64,000 nucleotides of DNA from Leptasterias polaris (lineage: Eukaryota > Echinodermata > Asteroidea > Forcipulatida > Asteriidae). The DNA lies in contig JAZGTN010000085.1 in the NCBI GenBank assembly GCA_037783415.1, positions 3,963,501 to 4,027,500 on the forward strand, in the 5' to 3' direction. Shown here in pieces: positions 1 to 10,285 of the stretch. The position numbers were made by a program, and so were the translations under genes. How positions within the stretch are numbered: position 1 is the stretch's first letter; each line of letters starts with the position of its first letter. The notes under the pieces were generated by a model, which did no database searches, had not been told where the DNA came from, and saw nothing but the letters and a program-made list of their open reading frames with translations.

Positions 1-74
1 TTCTGTTCACAGTCTATTAGGTGGATCATAGAGAAAGCTTTCTCTGTGGGTGGTGGATGTATACTCGCTTCGAA

Positions 75-356
75 ACAGGAGAGCATTAAAGGGACATGAA
101 ATGAACAACAAAATACGCACAATAATACTAATGAGCACAGAGATAACTTCTTCATTTTGAGTGCTGGAAATCATTCCGTGTAGTCGAAATAAGTTATTTC
201 GTGTGCGTGCTTACAAAATTATTTCGAGCACTCGAAATAATTTCGTGAGCAAACGCTCAAAATAACTAATTTTAAGTGCACAAAATGAAGAAGTGGGATT
301 ACTTTTGTGTTCACTATTATAATTTGTTCGTCACATGTCTCTCTAGGGGCTCCGTA
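75..356. mobile_element. Diverged foldback (ATTTCG-palindrome) element
   Basis: The right end reads ctaggggctccgta and the left part has ttaaagggacat. These match, with divergence, the inverted ends of the elements at 9803-10124 and 56318-57512. The interior holds several ATTTCG...CGAAAT palindromes around 180-260. The left end is degraded and no target duplication is visible. It has no coding capacity. Confidence 0.55.
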
Positions 357-1946
357 CGGGAGGGAAAAAGCTGGGACGAAAGTAGGCAAAACAAAAGTAG
401 AGTTTTTAATTTTTACTTTTTATCATTGTCAGATTGTTAATACCTTAAATAAAAGCTTTTTAGAATTTACACAAATAGGCCTATCTTTTAAAATCAGACC
501 AATAAGAACGCGGCGGACTACACCTTTTCAAAAAAGTATAGCATTTCAAGCAAACCTATTTTCAAGTATGTTTTCATCCATGACCATCACTTGTGAACAA
601 TTTCCCCCCCCCCCCCCCCCCCCCAATCTTACCAATGATGTGGACACCCTTTGAAGACAGTTTCGTTCGAAAAGTAATCTTTTTTCCCCATAATATAATG
701 AAGAAAATGCTCCACCGCGCCTAATGATACAAGCAAGGTTGCAGACGCTGTGAGCCCACTCCCCGCAAACACTTGTAATCTGGAACTATGTTGTCCAGTA
801 GGGCGTACAATTTAAACGCAATCCGTCGAAAATGTTGCAAAAGACCAGTGTGTCTTTTTGCAAACCAAAGCGCTTAAAATCACCCTTGATATTGTGGCAC
901 GCTTGACTAACATTTCTTAACATTTTTATTTCCTTACGGTGCTTGAAATATCTGGCATTCAGAAAAATTGCGAAGACCTCGTCTTGCATTCAACTGAAGA
1001 CGTCAATGAATGCAAACCCAAATATCTCACAAAGACATCAATAACCTAAGAAATTATTACAAACTTGAAGACTAAAAAAAAGACAACTAGAAGTTAGTTG
1101 ATGTTAATACCTAGATTGTTAAAACCCTGCGTAAACCGTAAACACATTTTAGTTAATTACTCGTTCATTTCTTTTCAAAAAGGGTGAAACCCCTCAAGTT
1201 CTATCCTCAGACAGGCTTGATTGACATGGCCTTTATGACCCTTATGACCCATGGACTCGGAAATCTACAGTTTAAACAAATTGTGTAGGTTTGTGTACAA
1301 AAAACTGACCCCATTGCTTTGTACATAGAATCACATCCGCTTTTTTTTTTTTTTTTAATTAAAAACATAACTTTTTTTATTTAATTGTTTGCCAAACTAT
1401 CACTACAACGTCTAGAAAGGTTATAAGCTTTGAACAAAGTGTGACATCAACATTGTAATTGAGGTATACACGTTTTCCCAACGTACTGCACGCTGCAGTA
1501 CCCGATGGCATTCGTGTATATCTAAAAGGGGTGGGGCATCCAAGGGAGGAGTGATGAGTTGATCGGATATATACAGTGATGAGTAGGTGTAGTCTATAGG
1601 CCTTTTCGAAACCAGAACTTTGGGCTCGGGCTTCCCATCCACCTGGTTGAATCCCCCGTAAAGAAAGCGCACACTTTCTACGTAACTGACGGAGTCTAAG
1701 CCCAAGCCCAAGCCCAAAGTATACTACTATATAGTGGTTTCGAAAAGGGCCTTTTAGAGAAAACTTTGAAAAGGTTACATGAGGGGGCAAGCGGAGTAAA
1801 GGGGGAGAGGGGGCACGGGGGAGAATGAACTTGGGGGATGAGAGATGGAACGTCCCCCACTGGATATTTGTGACACCTCGTGCCCAGACATTTAAGATTA
1901 TGATCCTTTAGCAGACGCGGAACGCATCTCCGCACAATGCCCGTCT
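357..1946. other. Intergenic, no gene recognised
   Basis: No coding region or element is recognised here. The stretch contains a C homopolymer near 604-624, a T run near 1340-1356 and a short AAGCCC tandem near 1697-1716. Open frames here are short, overlapping and without recognisable protein features. Confidence 0.5.
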
Positions 1947-2055
1947 ACAATTTCCGCCATTTTTTATTTATTTTTTTTTTTTGGGGGGGAGTCAATTCCT
2001 GCTTGTACATGTTGATTCCCAAAATGGCGGACATGATAGGCGCTGTGCGTGGGTC
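1947..2055. mobile_element. Short hairpin MITE (CGCCATTTT ends), copy 1
   Basis: It begins ttccgccatttt and ends aaaatggcggacatgatagg, an inverted pair around a T-rich and G-rich centre. A related copy lies at 54348-54455 with the same right end (aaaatggcggacaggatagg). It is non-coding. Confidence 0.5.
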
Positions 2056-2717
2056 AACACATTGTCATTGCTTAGTATAATATAATAACAAATTTAAAAA
2101 ATATGAAAAAATGCAAACCACTAATTAGAGCCAATTTACAAGAAGCGCCCCCAGAGAAAACGAAAAAAGAAGAAAAGAAACGCGTTGCACCCTTTTGTGC
2201 CCCCCTCTCCAAAAACAATTTCTTTCGCCGTTGCTAGGGGGCGCTCGCGTTGCTGGAAACATTATTGCCGAGCAGCACCGTGCTTATTATAAGTGGAACT
2301 GAAAACGCTGAAAAGAAGAGGACAAATTCAATCGATTCCATCTTCGGGGCTGTTTATAAGTTATATATTAGTCCTGTTATAGAATGGGAAGGCGTGCAGT
2401 AGAAAAATAACTCAGACAGTTGCCTTAATCGGAATAAACGCCAACGCATTGGTTCAACTGTTCGGGAACTTATGATTAGGCCTACATAGACGAATATTGA
2501 TTGTGCAAATTCAAGGTTTACAATATTGTGTACATGCATTATTCTAAACACTAAATTTGCACAATCCTTTTAATCCTGTTTTTACGTACATTTCAAGTGT
2601 AAAACACAAACACGGAATGTTATTGAATAATGGAAACATGCAGGCAGCAGTATGCAAGACGTGTGAAATCTCTTGATCGCACCGCAGATAGAGATGGTAA
2701 TGTTGATCTAGCTGACC
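2056..2717. other. Intergenic, no gene recognised
   Basis: AT-rich sequence without a recognisable gene or full element. Short frames carry no family signature. Confidence 0.45.
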
Positions 2718-3125
2718 ATAATAATAATAATACAGAGCATTTATATAGCGCTCTAACTAACGAAAAAAAGTAACACAGCGCTTCACACAAAGTAATAAAC
2801 AACAAGCAAAAAGGAGCTATACAGAATAGGCAAAATACACATGAGTGATTAATTAAACAAGTGGGTTTTTAGAGATTTTTTGAAAGCAGCTAGTGAGGTA
2901 GAGTGGCGGATGTTGTGGGGTAAATTGTTAGTTTTGGTGCAGCAGCGTGGAAGCTTTTGTCGCCAGTGACATGCGTACGGGTTTTGGGGATGACGAGTAA
3001 TTTGGTATATCTACAGATGATCGCAGGCTTCTGGCTGGCTGGAGGTAGAACTCTACCATGGAGGTAGAACTCTACTTCCATGATTGCCAAGACACTGTAC
3101 TTTCCAAAGCTCTCCATGCACGAAC
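2718..3125 (-). mobile_element. 5'-truncated non-LTR retrotransposon (LINE) 3' end
   Basis: Read on the minus strand, positions about 3020-2840 encode the tail of a LINE ORF2 protein. It has the pattern GDKSFHAAAPKL, then, after a small frameshifting deletion, NNLPHNIRHST and FKKSLKTHLFN before a stop. The 3' UTR ends with the stretch complementary to catttatatagcgct and an (ATT)n tail at about 2718-2732. This layout is typical of CR1/L2-type LINEs. The frameshift makes it dead. A second copy of the same kind is at 22872-23110. Confidence 0.65.
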
Positions 3126-3179
3126 TATAGTTCGCGGTTGTTGTAGCAGGCCTGTATAAGAAGTAACTATAACTATAAA

Positions 3180-3745
3180 TGTAAATAGTAGTGAACTTGC
3201 GGGTACAACCATGTGTATAATCTCTTTTGGGAGGAGTGTTGGCTCTGAAAAGAGCCGGTTTGGTCTCGACGTTTCGAACAGTATACTCTGCTCGTCTTCA
3301 GGAGAATGCTGGACTGCTGGTGGTGTTGCAGCTTAAGTAGAGCTAGTGGGGTGCACTTTTGGGCGGGAAGTATCCAAGTTGTTGTTGACCGGTGATGCAT
3401 GGTAGTTGGCTGCTGGCTGGATGTGTGTGCGCTGGAGTGTGTCAGTGTTGTGGTGAGCTGCTGCTGGGAGGACTGGCTTGAGTAGAGGTGACCAGATGTC
3501 ATTGATGAAAAACCCGATGTCTTGTGGAACCGTGTTGTGCGACTTGATCTCGATCGCTTCCCTGACTCTGCGTTGGTGCCAGAACTTGACAGGTGCGATG
3601 AGCTTGGCTTGCTTCCATTTGATGAGATGATCTTGTTCTTGTGAATGTTTGATGATTGCGGATTTGTCCAGGTGTCCCAGTCTGCCGTGTGCTTGATGTT
3701 CCTTGATTCTTGTATAGTTTATCAGAAACTTCATATTGCGCATTA
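3180..3745 (-). pseudogene. Penelope-like element fragment (GIY-YIG endonuclease C-terminal part)
   Basis: On the minus strand, the frame from about 3743 to 3480 reads TRIKEHQ, then GHLDKSAIIKHS, DHLIKWK, RRVREAIEI and finally NDIWSPLL. These pieces match, in order, the C-terminal half of the GIY-YIG endonuclease domain that ends Penelope-like retroelement proteins; the R..REAIEI block is the clearest. The reverse transcriptase and the start of the endonuclease are absent, and sequence beyond 3745 is unrelated. The downstream region (3180-3330) has the look of the element's 3' tail. The assignment rests on pattern recognition only. Confidence 0.6.
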
Positions 3746-3965
3746 CTCTGAAAATGTAACTGATTCAATAACCATCTGGGGCAAATAACAATGCGGTAGA
3801 GTTTCCAGTGTCCAAAACCTGCGATTTGTATACACATCCACGCAGATGGCGTTGTTGTCAACCAATGGTTCACCAATGGGGACGTTTGAAATCCTTATCG
3901 GGAGAATAGGAATTCAATCGGGTAAAAATTATATCCTAATTGGGGTTGTTTGGACCGCTATGCAT

Positions 3966-4129
3966 AAGGTTTATCGCGAATAGCAAAATACCAAGAGAGG
4001 GCGCTGTTTTGTAGTGAAAGGGGGCAACCCGGAAAGATCCGGAACTCGCGCACGACGACCGACTGTAGCATAATTTGCCCCCTCTGCCCTCCCATGATCC
4101 ATTGCGATTCTGAATCGCGATAAACCTTA
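3966..4129. mobile_element. Small MITE with AAGGTTTATCGCGA inverted ends
   Basis: The left end aaggtttatcgcga and right end tcgcgataaacctt are perfect inverted copies over 14 bp, about 164 bp apart. They enclose a non-coding GC-richer core. Outer flanks (accaatggttcaccaatggg near 3859 and caaatggttcatcgattggg near 4152) are direct, imperfect copies of each other, possibly an older repeat. Confidence 0.55.
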
Positions 4130-4770
4130 TTGGGGTGTCGTTGTTAGCAAACAAATGGTTCATCGATTGGGATATTTTGTTAAAACCCTTTGACCCCGAA
4201 AAGTAGAAAAACCGACTTGCACATAAACAGCAAATACTCCGAAAAGTAGATAATCCGACTTTTGAAGGTCTTTATGTTGAACTGTCTTGATGCCCGTCTT
4301 GATTACGTACAGACAGTCTATTCACTGCAGTCTTACATAATATACATAGAATAATCATCGGTTTATATTTTTCAGAAAAAAAAAAAAAATAATTTAAATC
4401 AATTTTTTTGGAAACAAATTATAAATAAAGGAGACAAAATTTGTAAATGTTTTGTGCATTTTTTTTTCAAAATAAGGCCTTCAAGTATTTTTATTTTTAC
4501 TTTCAATATTGTTTTGACTTGATGAGGTTCGGTAAAGTATAATAACGTGACTCTACATGAACACAAATACAAACACATGTACAATAGTCATTGTTTTATA
4601 TTTTTCAAAAAATAAAAATGAAGAAATTGAACAATTATTTTGAAAAAAAAATCGAAATAAAGAAGACAAAAATTCAAAATGTTTTGCCTCCCAAAAAAAT
4701 TCAAAACAAGGTCGTCAAAAATTTATAGTTTTATTTTCAAAATTGTTATGACCAGATGAGGTTCGGTACA

Positions 4771-4782
4771 ATATAAAAAGGT
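4771..4782 (+). promoter_or_regulatory. Candidate TATA box of the piggyBac-like element
   Basis: The sequence acaatataaaaaggtg contains TATAAAAAG about 110 bp before the ATG at 4889. The matching position in the upstream direct repeat reads aaagtataataacg, a weaker version. Confidence 0.35.
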
Positions 4783-4888
4783 GAAGTACACATGGTTTTA
4801 GGCATTGTAAGTTGTTTATTAGAGTCGGCTGTCATTTACCAACCTGTCAACAGATTTTAGAAGTTTTTAGAGTAATTTTGTGGTCAAG

Positions 4889-5101
4889 ATGGCCGCGAAA
4901 CGACGAATGGGTGCTGCCACTACACTCGACAGAATTGTCGACGACGACGATGAAGATCTAGATGGTTCAGACTACGGGAGATCAAGTGAGTTTGAAAGCG
5001 AAAGTGATGATGATGTTTTCGATGAGCATGACACCGAGGACATGTTGGAGGATGATTCTGAATGTGCCCCCCGCCCCCCCCCCCCCCCCCAAAAAAATTA
5101 A
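4889..5101 (+). pseudogene. N-terminal piece of a transposase-like acidic protein
   Basis: The frame starts at an ATG in good context (caagATGG), giving MAAKRRMGAATTLDRIVDD followed by a stretch dominated by Asp, Glu and Ser. It then runs into a C homopolymer (about 5066-5090) and stops soon after. A short basic start followed by an acidic region is common at the N-terminus of piggyBac-type transposases. Its position inside a TTAA-flanked element supports that reading, but no catalytic domain is present. An earlier in-frame GTG at 4880 is not needed. It is probably a relict first exon. Confidence 0.45.
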
Positions 5102-5445
5102 TAAATATATATAAAAAAATCCCCGACAACAACAACAAATTGTCCCGTTTCCATGGATACGCAAACCAAACAATATTTGTTTCAATTGATTTATTGACCA
5201 TATTGATGTATACATGTTTAGTAACCTGTATTCAACCACACAAACATGTGTACACACATAAAATACACTATTTGTAAAGTTGAAGTCTCAAGATACGCTA
5301 AAATATGATAATGAGTGTGTGAATAATTCTGGGCCAGCAGGTCGATGCACATAAATAATTTAGGGGTAAAAGGGGGGTCAAAGGGTTTTAATATTATCCT
5401 GATTACGAGAATGAGGTTTCTATCGAGGTCCGATCGGGGTCTGTG

Positions 5446-5822
5446 AAATTGACACCATGGGTGTTGTCAGATATAGATAGTACCCAAGTCCAAGAGAGAA
5501 TCAAAATTAACATCATAGGGTGTTAAAATAACACGAGTGTAATTGAGTAGGTAACCACATTCAAACCGGGCACCTATAACAAAAGAGGACAATAGGTCCA
5601 CGGTTGCTATCACAAAGGAAAGCTTTGTGGTTCACGGTTGCTATCACAAAGAGTTGAACAAAGGAGGGTCCACGATTGCAGGCTGTTACACACTTGTGGG
5701 TGTTGGCAGAAATTAGTGTTATTTTAACACTCTCTGGTGTAAATTTGTGTTCTTTTTTTTCCGGTATCATAATGTGACAACATCCTTGGTGTCAAATTTA
5801 ACACCCACATTTTTGCAGTGTA
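5446..5822. mobile_element. Hairpin MITE with TACACTGCAAAA ends, copy 1 (interrupted)
   Basis: Repeated ggtgttaaaat / attttaacacc motifs in inverted order, plus an end reading tttttgcagtgta, match the element at 7635-7858. The left end is shortened. The centre is interrupted by a 154-bp sequence (5545-5698) that occurs a second time at 62376-62529. Confidence 0.5.
5545..5698. repeat. 154-bp dispersed repeat, copy 1 (nested)
   Basis: It runs from gagtaggtaaccacattc to ttacacacttgtg and matches 62376-62529 over its whole length with only a few differences. It contains an internal direct repeat, cacggttgctatcacaaag, twice. It sits in the loop of a hairpin MITE; the other copy sits in a GT microsatellite. 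It has no coding signature. Confidence 0.75.
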
Positions 5823-6001
5823 TTATAAAAGGCTGCTCTAGTCAAGGTGATATTACATAACCCACTTAGGGAAATCGCAATCAACCAAAGTGTCATTGAA
5901 TAGAGAGCACAGAAAAGTTCAGACAATTAATTCCATGAGGAGCAGCACCCTCGGTGTGCTAAAATAAACATTATAAAATTGATTAAACACACACAATCAT
6001 G

Positions 6002-6397
6002 CCTTACAGAGAAGGTTTACGTTTGGTAATCATTCAATTAAAATTGATGGCAATACAAAACTTATTGGTGAGAAGAAGTACAGCAGCTTTCAATAGTATA
6101 ACACATTTTGAGAAACATCTAGGCCTAATGTGGTTATGTAAAAAGGTGGCAGTTTTCATGCCCCAAAAATTGAATCTGAGAAACGTTACTGTCAGAAACA
6201 TTTTTTCAGATTGTGTATTCCCATTAGGGATTATTCTTCCTATACGTGGACATTATTCGCTCCGGATTTTCGGCGATATCTCAAAAAACACGACCACCTT
6301 TTGATTTGAAATGAAATTTTCACATGTTAGTTTGATTGTATATCATATAGGATTAAAAGAATCGAACGGTTCAAAAAAACAAAGGTATACTTTGCCT
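6002..6397 (+). mobile_element. TTAA-flanked MITE, family with TTTTCGGCGATATC core, copy 1
   Basis: It shares a long interior with 58266-58842 and, inverted, 60596-60992: agtacagcagcttt, cattttgagaaaca, cccattagggattattc, ctccggattttcggcgat. The right end reads gcctTTAA. The left end is diverged. The open frames inside it (5999-6304 and 6311-6499) are repeat sequence, not genes. Confidence 0.7.
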
Positions 6398-6401
6398 TTA
6401 A

Positions 6402-7013
6402 AACCCGCCTGCGAGCCAAAAATAAAACACGCTGTTCAAGTTATGGAATTTGTAGGCATGAGGCAATGGGTGAAGTGTTCACACAGCCAAGCAGACTGAA
6501 CGAAGTGTCCCTACAAGTGATTTTATTTGTATTTATTTACTTTGTTTATTACATTGAGATATGAAAATATATATTACACAAAAAGTATAATATTTGATGA
6601 AAAAATGTATTAGTTATAAACTATTCAGTGATTTCGTGGGTCACCTGCTAGCTGACTTGCAGTGTTTTAAGATAGCTTTTGATTAAAAATCTGCGAAGAG
6701 TCCGTTTTGCGTGGGGAGTATCTTTCCGTGGCCAACCTGCCGTAAGAAAGATAAACAAATAAATACATATCATGGTTAGTAAGTGATGCAACCTACAAAT
6801 TGGCACATCACATTATACAAAGTCACTATAATTTGGGCGTCCTATTTCAGATGATTTTATGATAAAATTGTTTTCCAGGTCATGCAGTCAGACTGCCGAG
6901 TCGTTGCGAGTGTTCCCTTTGCGCAGTATCCAAATTGAATAATAATTGTCGTAAAAACCAATACAAGGTGTCAGTAGTTTACACTTCCTTTGCAGATCAA
7001 TTTAAAGGTGAAA
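6402..7013. other. Intergenic, no gene recognised
   Basis: No gene or element is recognised; the sequence is AT-rich and apparently unique. Confidence 0.45.
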
Positions 7014-7017
7014 TTAA

Positions 7018-7130
7018 AGGGTGTGTGCACGGCATTTACTATTGAAACTATTAATGTTAACATATTTCCATATAATTAATACATGCTATAAAGACTGTCA
7101 TGAAGAGAAAAAAAACCTTCCCTTGAAAAT
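7018..7130 (+). mobile_element. Truncated TTAA-flanked MITE (GGGTGTGTAC-type ends)
   Basis: The left end TTAA-agggtgtgtgcac and the following ataaagactgtcatgaagag match, with divergence, the start of the element at 44817-45166. The remainder is lost or unrecognisable. Confidence 0.45.
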
Positions 7131-7634
7131 AATATGGACGCGTCCGAGTTCGGCTACGGCCGTTGGCTGCAACGACAACGTTGAAGAATGGGACTTTTCG
7201 TCATTCTGGTCAAAGCCATAGCGAAATCCGTTAACTCGGACATGACCATTATTTCTACCAGGAATGCTTACAGTTTTTACATGAATAAATCAATTAGTTT
7301 CGATATCGCAATTTTTGATAAACAATGAAAACATTTTTTTTTTTTCCTTCACTATTTACCAAAGCTTTCTGCGTGCTTTAATATAATTTTACATTGATGA
7401 ACAGAACTTTTAAGTCCTAGGCCATAGTCATAGAAAAACATGTCAAAACTAAGAATGAATGTGACATTAAATTATATTATAGCTTTATTAAGATTAAACA
7501 ACGTGTAGACAGTCACCTTATTTATTCACAAATAGTACACACTGGGAATTCCAGGGCAGTTTCAGTGACAGCCAAGGCAAGATTCTAAATTGTTTATATT
7601 GTACGTTTTACTTCCGTAGTTCTTGCGTGAAAGT
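7131..7634. other. Intergenic, no gene recognised
   Basis: Contains an imperfect inverted pair (cgtccgagtt near 7140 and aactcgga near 7231) and AT-rich sequence. No coding region is seen. Confidence 0.4.
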
Positions 7635-7858
7635 ACACTGCAAAATGTATGGTGTTAAAATTGGCACCATTGGTTTTGTCACATTATAGATAATGAAAAA
7701 ACAATCAAAATTTACACCGTAGGATGTTGCAATAACGCTCGTTTCTACCAACACTACATTTGGTGTTATTTTTACACACTTTGGTGTTAAATTTGATTCT
7801 CTTTTGAGTAAATGTGACACAACCCATGTTCTCAATTTTAACACTCCTTTGTAGTGTA
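7635..7858. mobile_element. Hairpin MITE with TACACTGCAAAA ends, copy 2
   Basis: It starts tacactgcaaaatgta and ends tttgtagtgta. The interior carries ggtgttaaaattggcacc and inverted matches (ggtgttaaatttgattctc, ttaacactcc). It is the uninterrupted relative of 5446-5822. Confidence 0.6.
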
Positions 7859-8654
7859 TAAAGAAAAAGACCAACCCCCAAAATGGTTTAGATTTGTCCC
7901 AATTTCTTTACATAAAAAGTTGATAAAAATCGTCAATGCCATCTTGAAACAAATATTAGTTTTCTTCCGTTGAGGCGTTTACATATTGTGCCTGCAGGAA
8001 GTGTGCTGTGGTTGTTTAGTAAACATTGTGATGACGTAAATAACTTCGTCTGTAGTGCAGAGGTATACAAAGAAATGTTTATTGACAAACATTGAATTGA
8101 CGATGCCTTTAAATTGAATCATTACTTGTGTATCAAAATAAATTCACCCGCACAAAAGCTGCCCTGAAAAACACCGTAATAATAATATATGTTTTCATCT
8201 AAAAATCATTCAATTTCATTAGCACGCAAAATCACGCATTCCCCCCCCCCCCCAATCTACTGAAACTAGGGTTTCTTTTTAGTTATGCATTCAATTTAGT
8301 TTTCGTGCACACATGATTTCGTTTTTCTCATTCAGATTCGTTTCAGTCATTCTTTTTCATTTATAGGCATTCAAGACTACATTTGGACCTTTCTTAAGTT
8401 AAACTTCCAGTACTTAATTTACATCAGATGAAATTAAGTGATTGATCACCTCTTGCTGCTTGCTTTTACGAAATTGAGTGAGTCTTGCGGTCTAGTGAAA
8501 TTGAATTATCTTATTTGACAAGTGAATGCTAAACAGGTGAAATTGAATTACTCCTTTTGACTGTTGAAAATTTGACTGTACGAAATTGAATGAGTCGGTT
8601 GTTAAAATGAATTGATTTTGTTTTTAACTGGCCGGGAAAACTTATAATAATAGG
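7859..8654. other. Intergenic, no gene recognised
   Basis: Contains a C homopolymer near 8240-8253 and repeated aaattgaat words at 8400-8620. No gene is recognised. Confidence 0.45.
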
Positions 8655-9085
8655 CCTACTGATAATAATGTAAAATAATATAATATAATATAATATTTAC
8701 ACGTTCTTATAATGCGCTTTATCAAACGCTTTATCAAGCGCTTTATAAAGCGCGTCTCAAAGTGCTGGTTATTTTTTCGTACAAAGTGTGAGGAAATATG
8801 ACTGTTCGAAATACAAGAACGGTTTACAAGGTGCTGTGGCGCAATCTGTATACGAACCATACCAAACAAACACTGGGGGAAAACTCACTATTCTCAGAGA
8901 GTGTACTGGGTTCTGTTTACGTGTGCATACGCATTACACGGGACCAACGGTTGCATGTCCCATCCGAAGAACGAAGCAATAATGGTCAAGTGTCTTGCTC
9001 AAGGACACAAGTGTCAAGACCGGGAATCGAACCCACACTCTGCCGATCAGAAATACCAGAGCTTGACCGCTCGGCACTTGCCAAT
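8655..9085 (-). mobile_element. tRNA-derived SINE
   Basis: Read on the minus strand, it starts with a tRNA-like head: gtgccgagcggtcaag resembles an A box of the Leu/Ser type and gggttcgattcccgg is a B box. The body follows with gacacttgtgtccttgagcaag. The 3' end has gcgctttataaagcgc and an (ATATT)n-like tail near 8665-8695. This is the classic SINE arrangement. Related heads occur at 51450-51763 (minus) and 21852-21940 (plus). Confidence 0.7.
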
Positions 9086-9280
9086 AAAGCGCAATATTTT
9101 GTTGGCCGTAAGCGCAGAATCCAGTGAAGTGAGCAAGGTTATGAAATAATGGCACTGCATGCATACAGTGGCCTCTTCAAGTTACTCTACGCATTCACAG
9201 TAAACACACCCACTCTAGTCAGTGCCAACCACTTATCTCAGAGATAAGACAGATTATTGGCTTTGGCGTTCATACTTAAT

Positions 9281-9800
9281 TACACGAATCAAAGGTAAAA
9301 GCAGGTGTTTTAATCCTTTGTAAAAATGAAAAAGAAATAAACCATAACCTTTGACTGTGAGTCCTGTTGGTATTTTCTTTCATTCGTTGCATGTACGGTC
9401 CATACTCAATGAACACTGTGAGTGCGTTCCGGTATTAATATATTTTGTGTGCTTGTCCTCAAAAAACACTATATGATGCTTATATATACAAAACCATCAA
9501 AATGTTCTTTGTGGTCACACTAGTCTCATCTTATAGTCTGTTTGCACAAGGTTACACGTTTGATTCGCTTTTCCCCTACACACATTTACACTAATCAAAG
9601 ATAACAACAGGTTTTATCATCCCTCGTAAAAAAGAAAAAGAATTAAACCATAAACCTCGACTTTAAGTCCTACTGATGGTATTTTATGAATGGTTTTATG
9701 AACGGTTCAAACTCTATTACACCAATCAAAGCTAAAAAACACGTTTTATCATCCCTTGTATAAAGAACAAGAAAGAAAACATAAACATCGACTGTTTCAT
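9281..9800. repeat. Three diverged tandem copies of a ~90-bp unit
   Basis: A unit beginning near caaaggtaaaagcaggt, then ttttaatcctttgtaaaaa, then aaaccataacctttgact occurs at about 9285-9370, 9590-9680 and 9722-9800 with moderate divergence and unequal spacing. It is non-coding. Confidence 0.55.
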
Positions 9801-9802
9801 GA

Positions 9803-10124
9803 ACGGAGCCTCTAAAAGGGACAGGTAAAGAAAAAACTAATTACTAGTAAAAAAGAAAGTTATTCGTTCCCTCGAGTTGTTATATCTTTTGCTTGAAATA
9901 TTTCGTTTCCTCGAAATGTTTTTCGTTCCCTTGAAAATTAATTCATAACAATATTTTGAGGAAACGAAACTTCCAAGCGGAACAAAATGGTATGAAACAT
10001 TATTTCGAAGGAACGAAATGAGTACGAGGATAATATTTCATGGGAACGAAATACTATTTCAAGGAACCAATTAATTTTATTTATTAATTTTGTGTTTCTT
10101 TTACCTGTCCCTTAGGGGCTCCGT
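9803..10124. mobile_element. Foldback element with ATTTCG palindromes, short copy
   Basis: The left end acggagcctctaaaaggga and right end tcccttaggggctccgt are inverted copies, each followed inward by acaggtaaa. The interior consists of ATTTCG...CGAAAT-type palindromes built on cgttccctcga. It is the shorter relative of 56318-57512. No clear target duplication is seen. Confidence 0.65.
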
Positions 10125-10285
10125 CAAATGCTATATTTAGAAGCTTACTTTTCTTTGCGCGTGCAATATTAAGTTTACGTTGACTTCTCTGCAGAATACT
10201 TATTATCACAATTCATTTTTTGGAAAGTACATGAACAAGTAGTTTTCCCAGCAGTTGTTTTGATATAGTTTTTTGAAGAGGTATC

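Larger units (their letters stand above)
4184..5387 (+). mobile_element. piggyBac-like element, TTAA target duplication
   Basis: The element begins AACCCTTTGACCCC and ends GGGGTCAAAGGGTT, a perfect 14-bp terminal inverted repeat. TTAA directly flanks both sides (4180-4183 and 5388-5391). TTAA duplication plus short CCCTTT-type ends is the hallmark of piggyBac transposons; other TTAA-using groups are possible. Inside are two diverged ~220-bp direct repeats (about 4360-4595 and 4595-4795), each ending near gaggttcggta, then a TATA-like site and the start of an acidic open frame at 4889. At 1204 bp it is too short for a full transposase, so it is non-autonomous. Confidence 0.7.

Noticed and set aside
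5999..6499. Two adjacent plus-strand frames as a small gene
   Set aside because: The sequence is a TTAA MITE present in two other places in the window.
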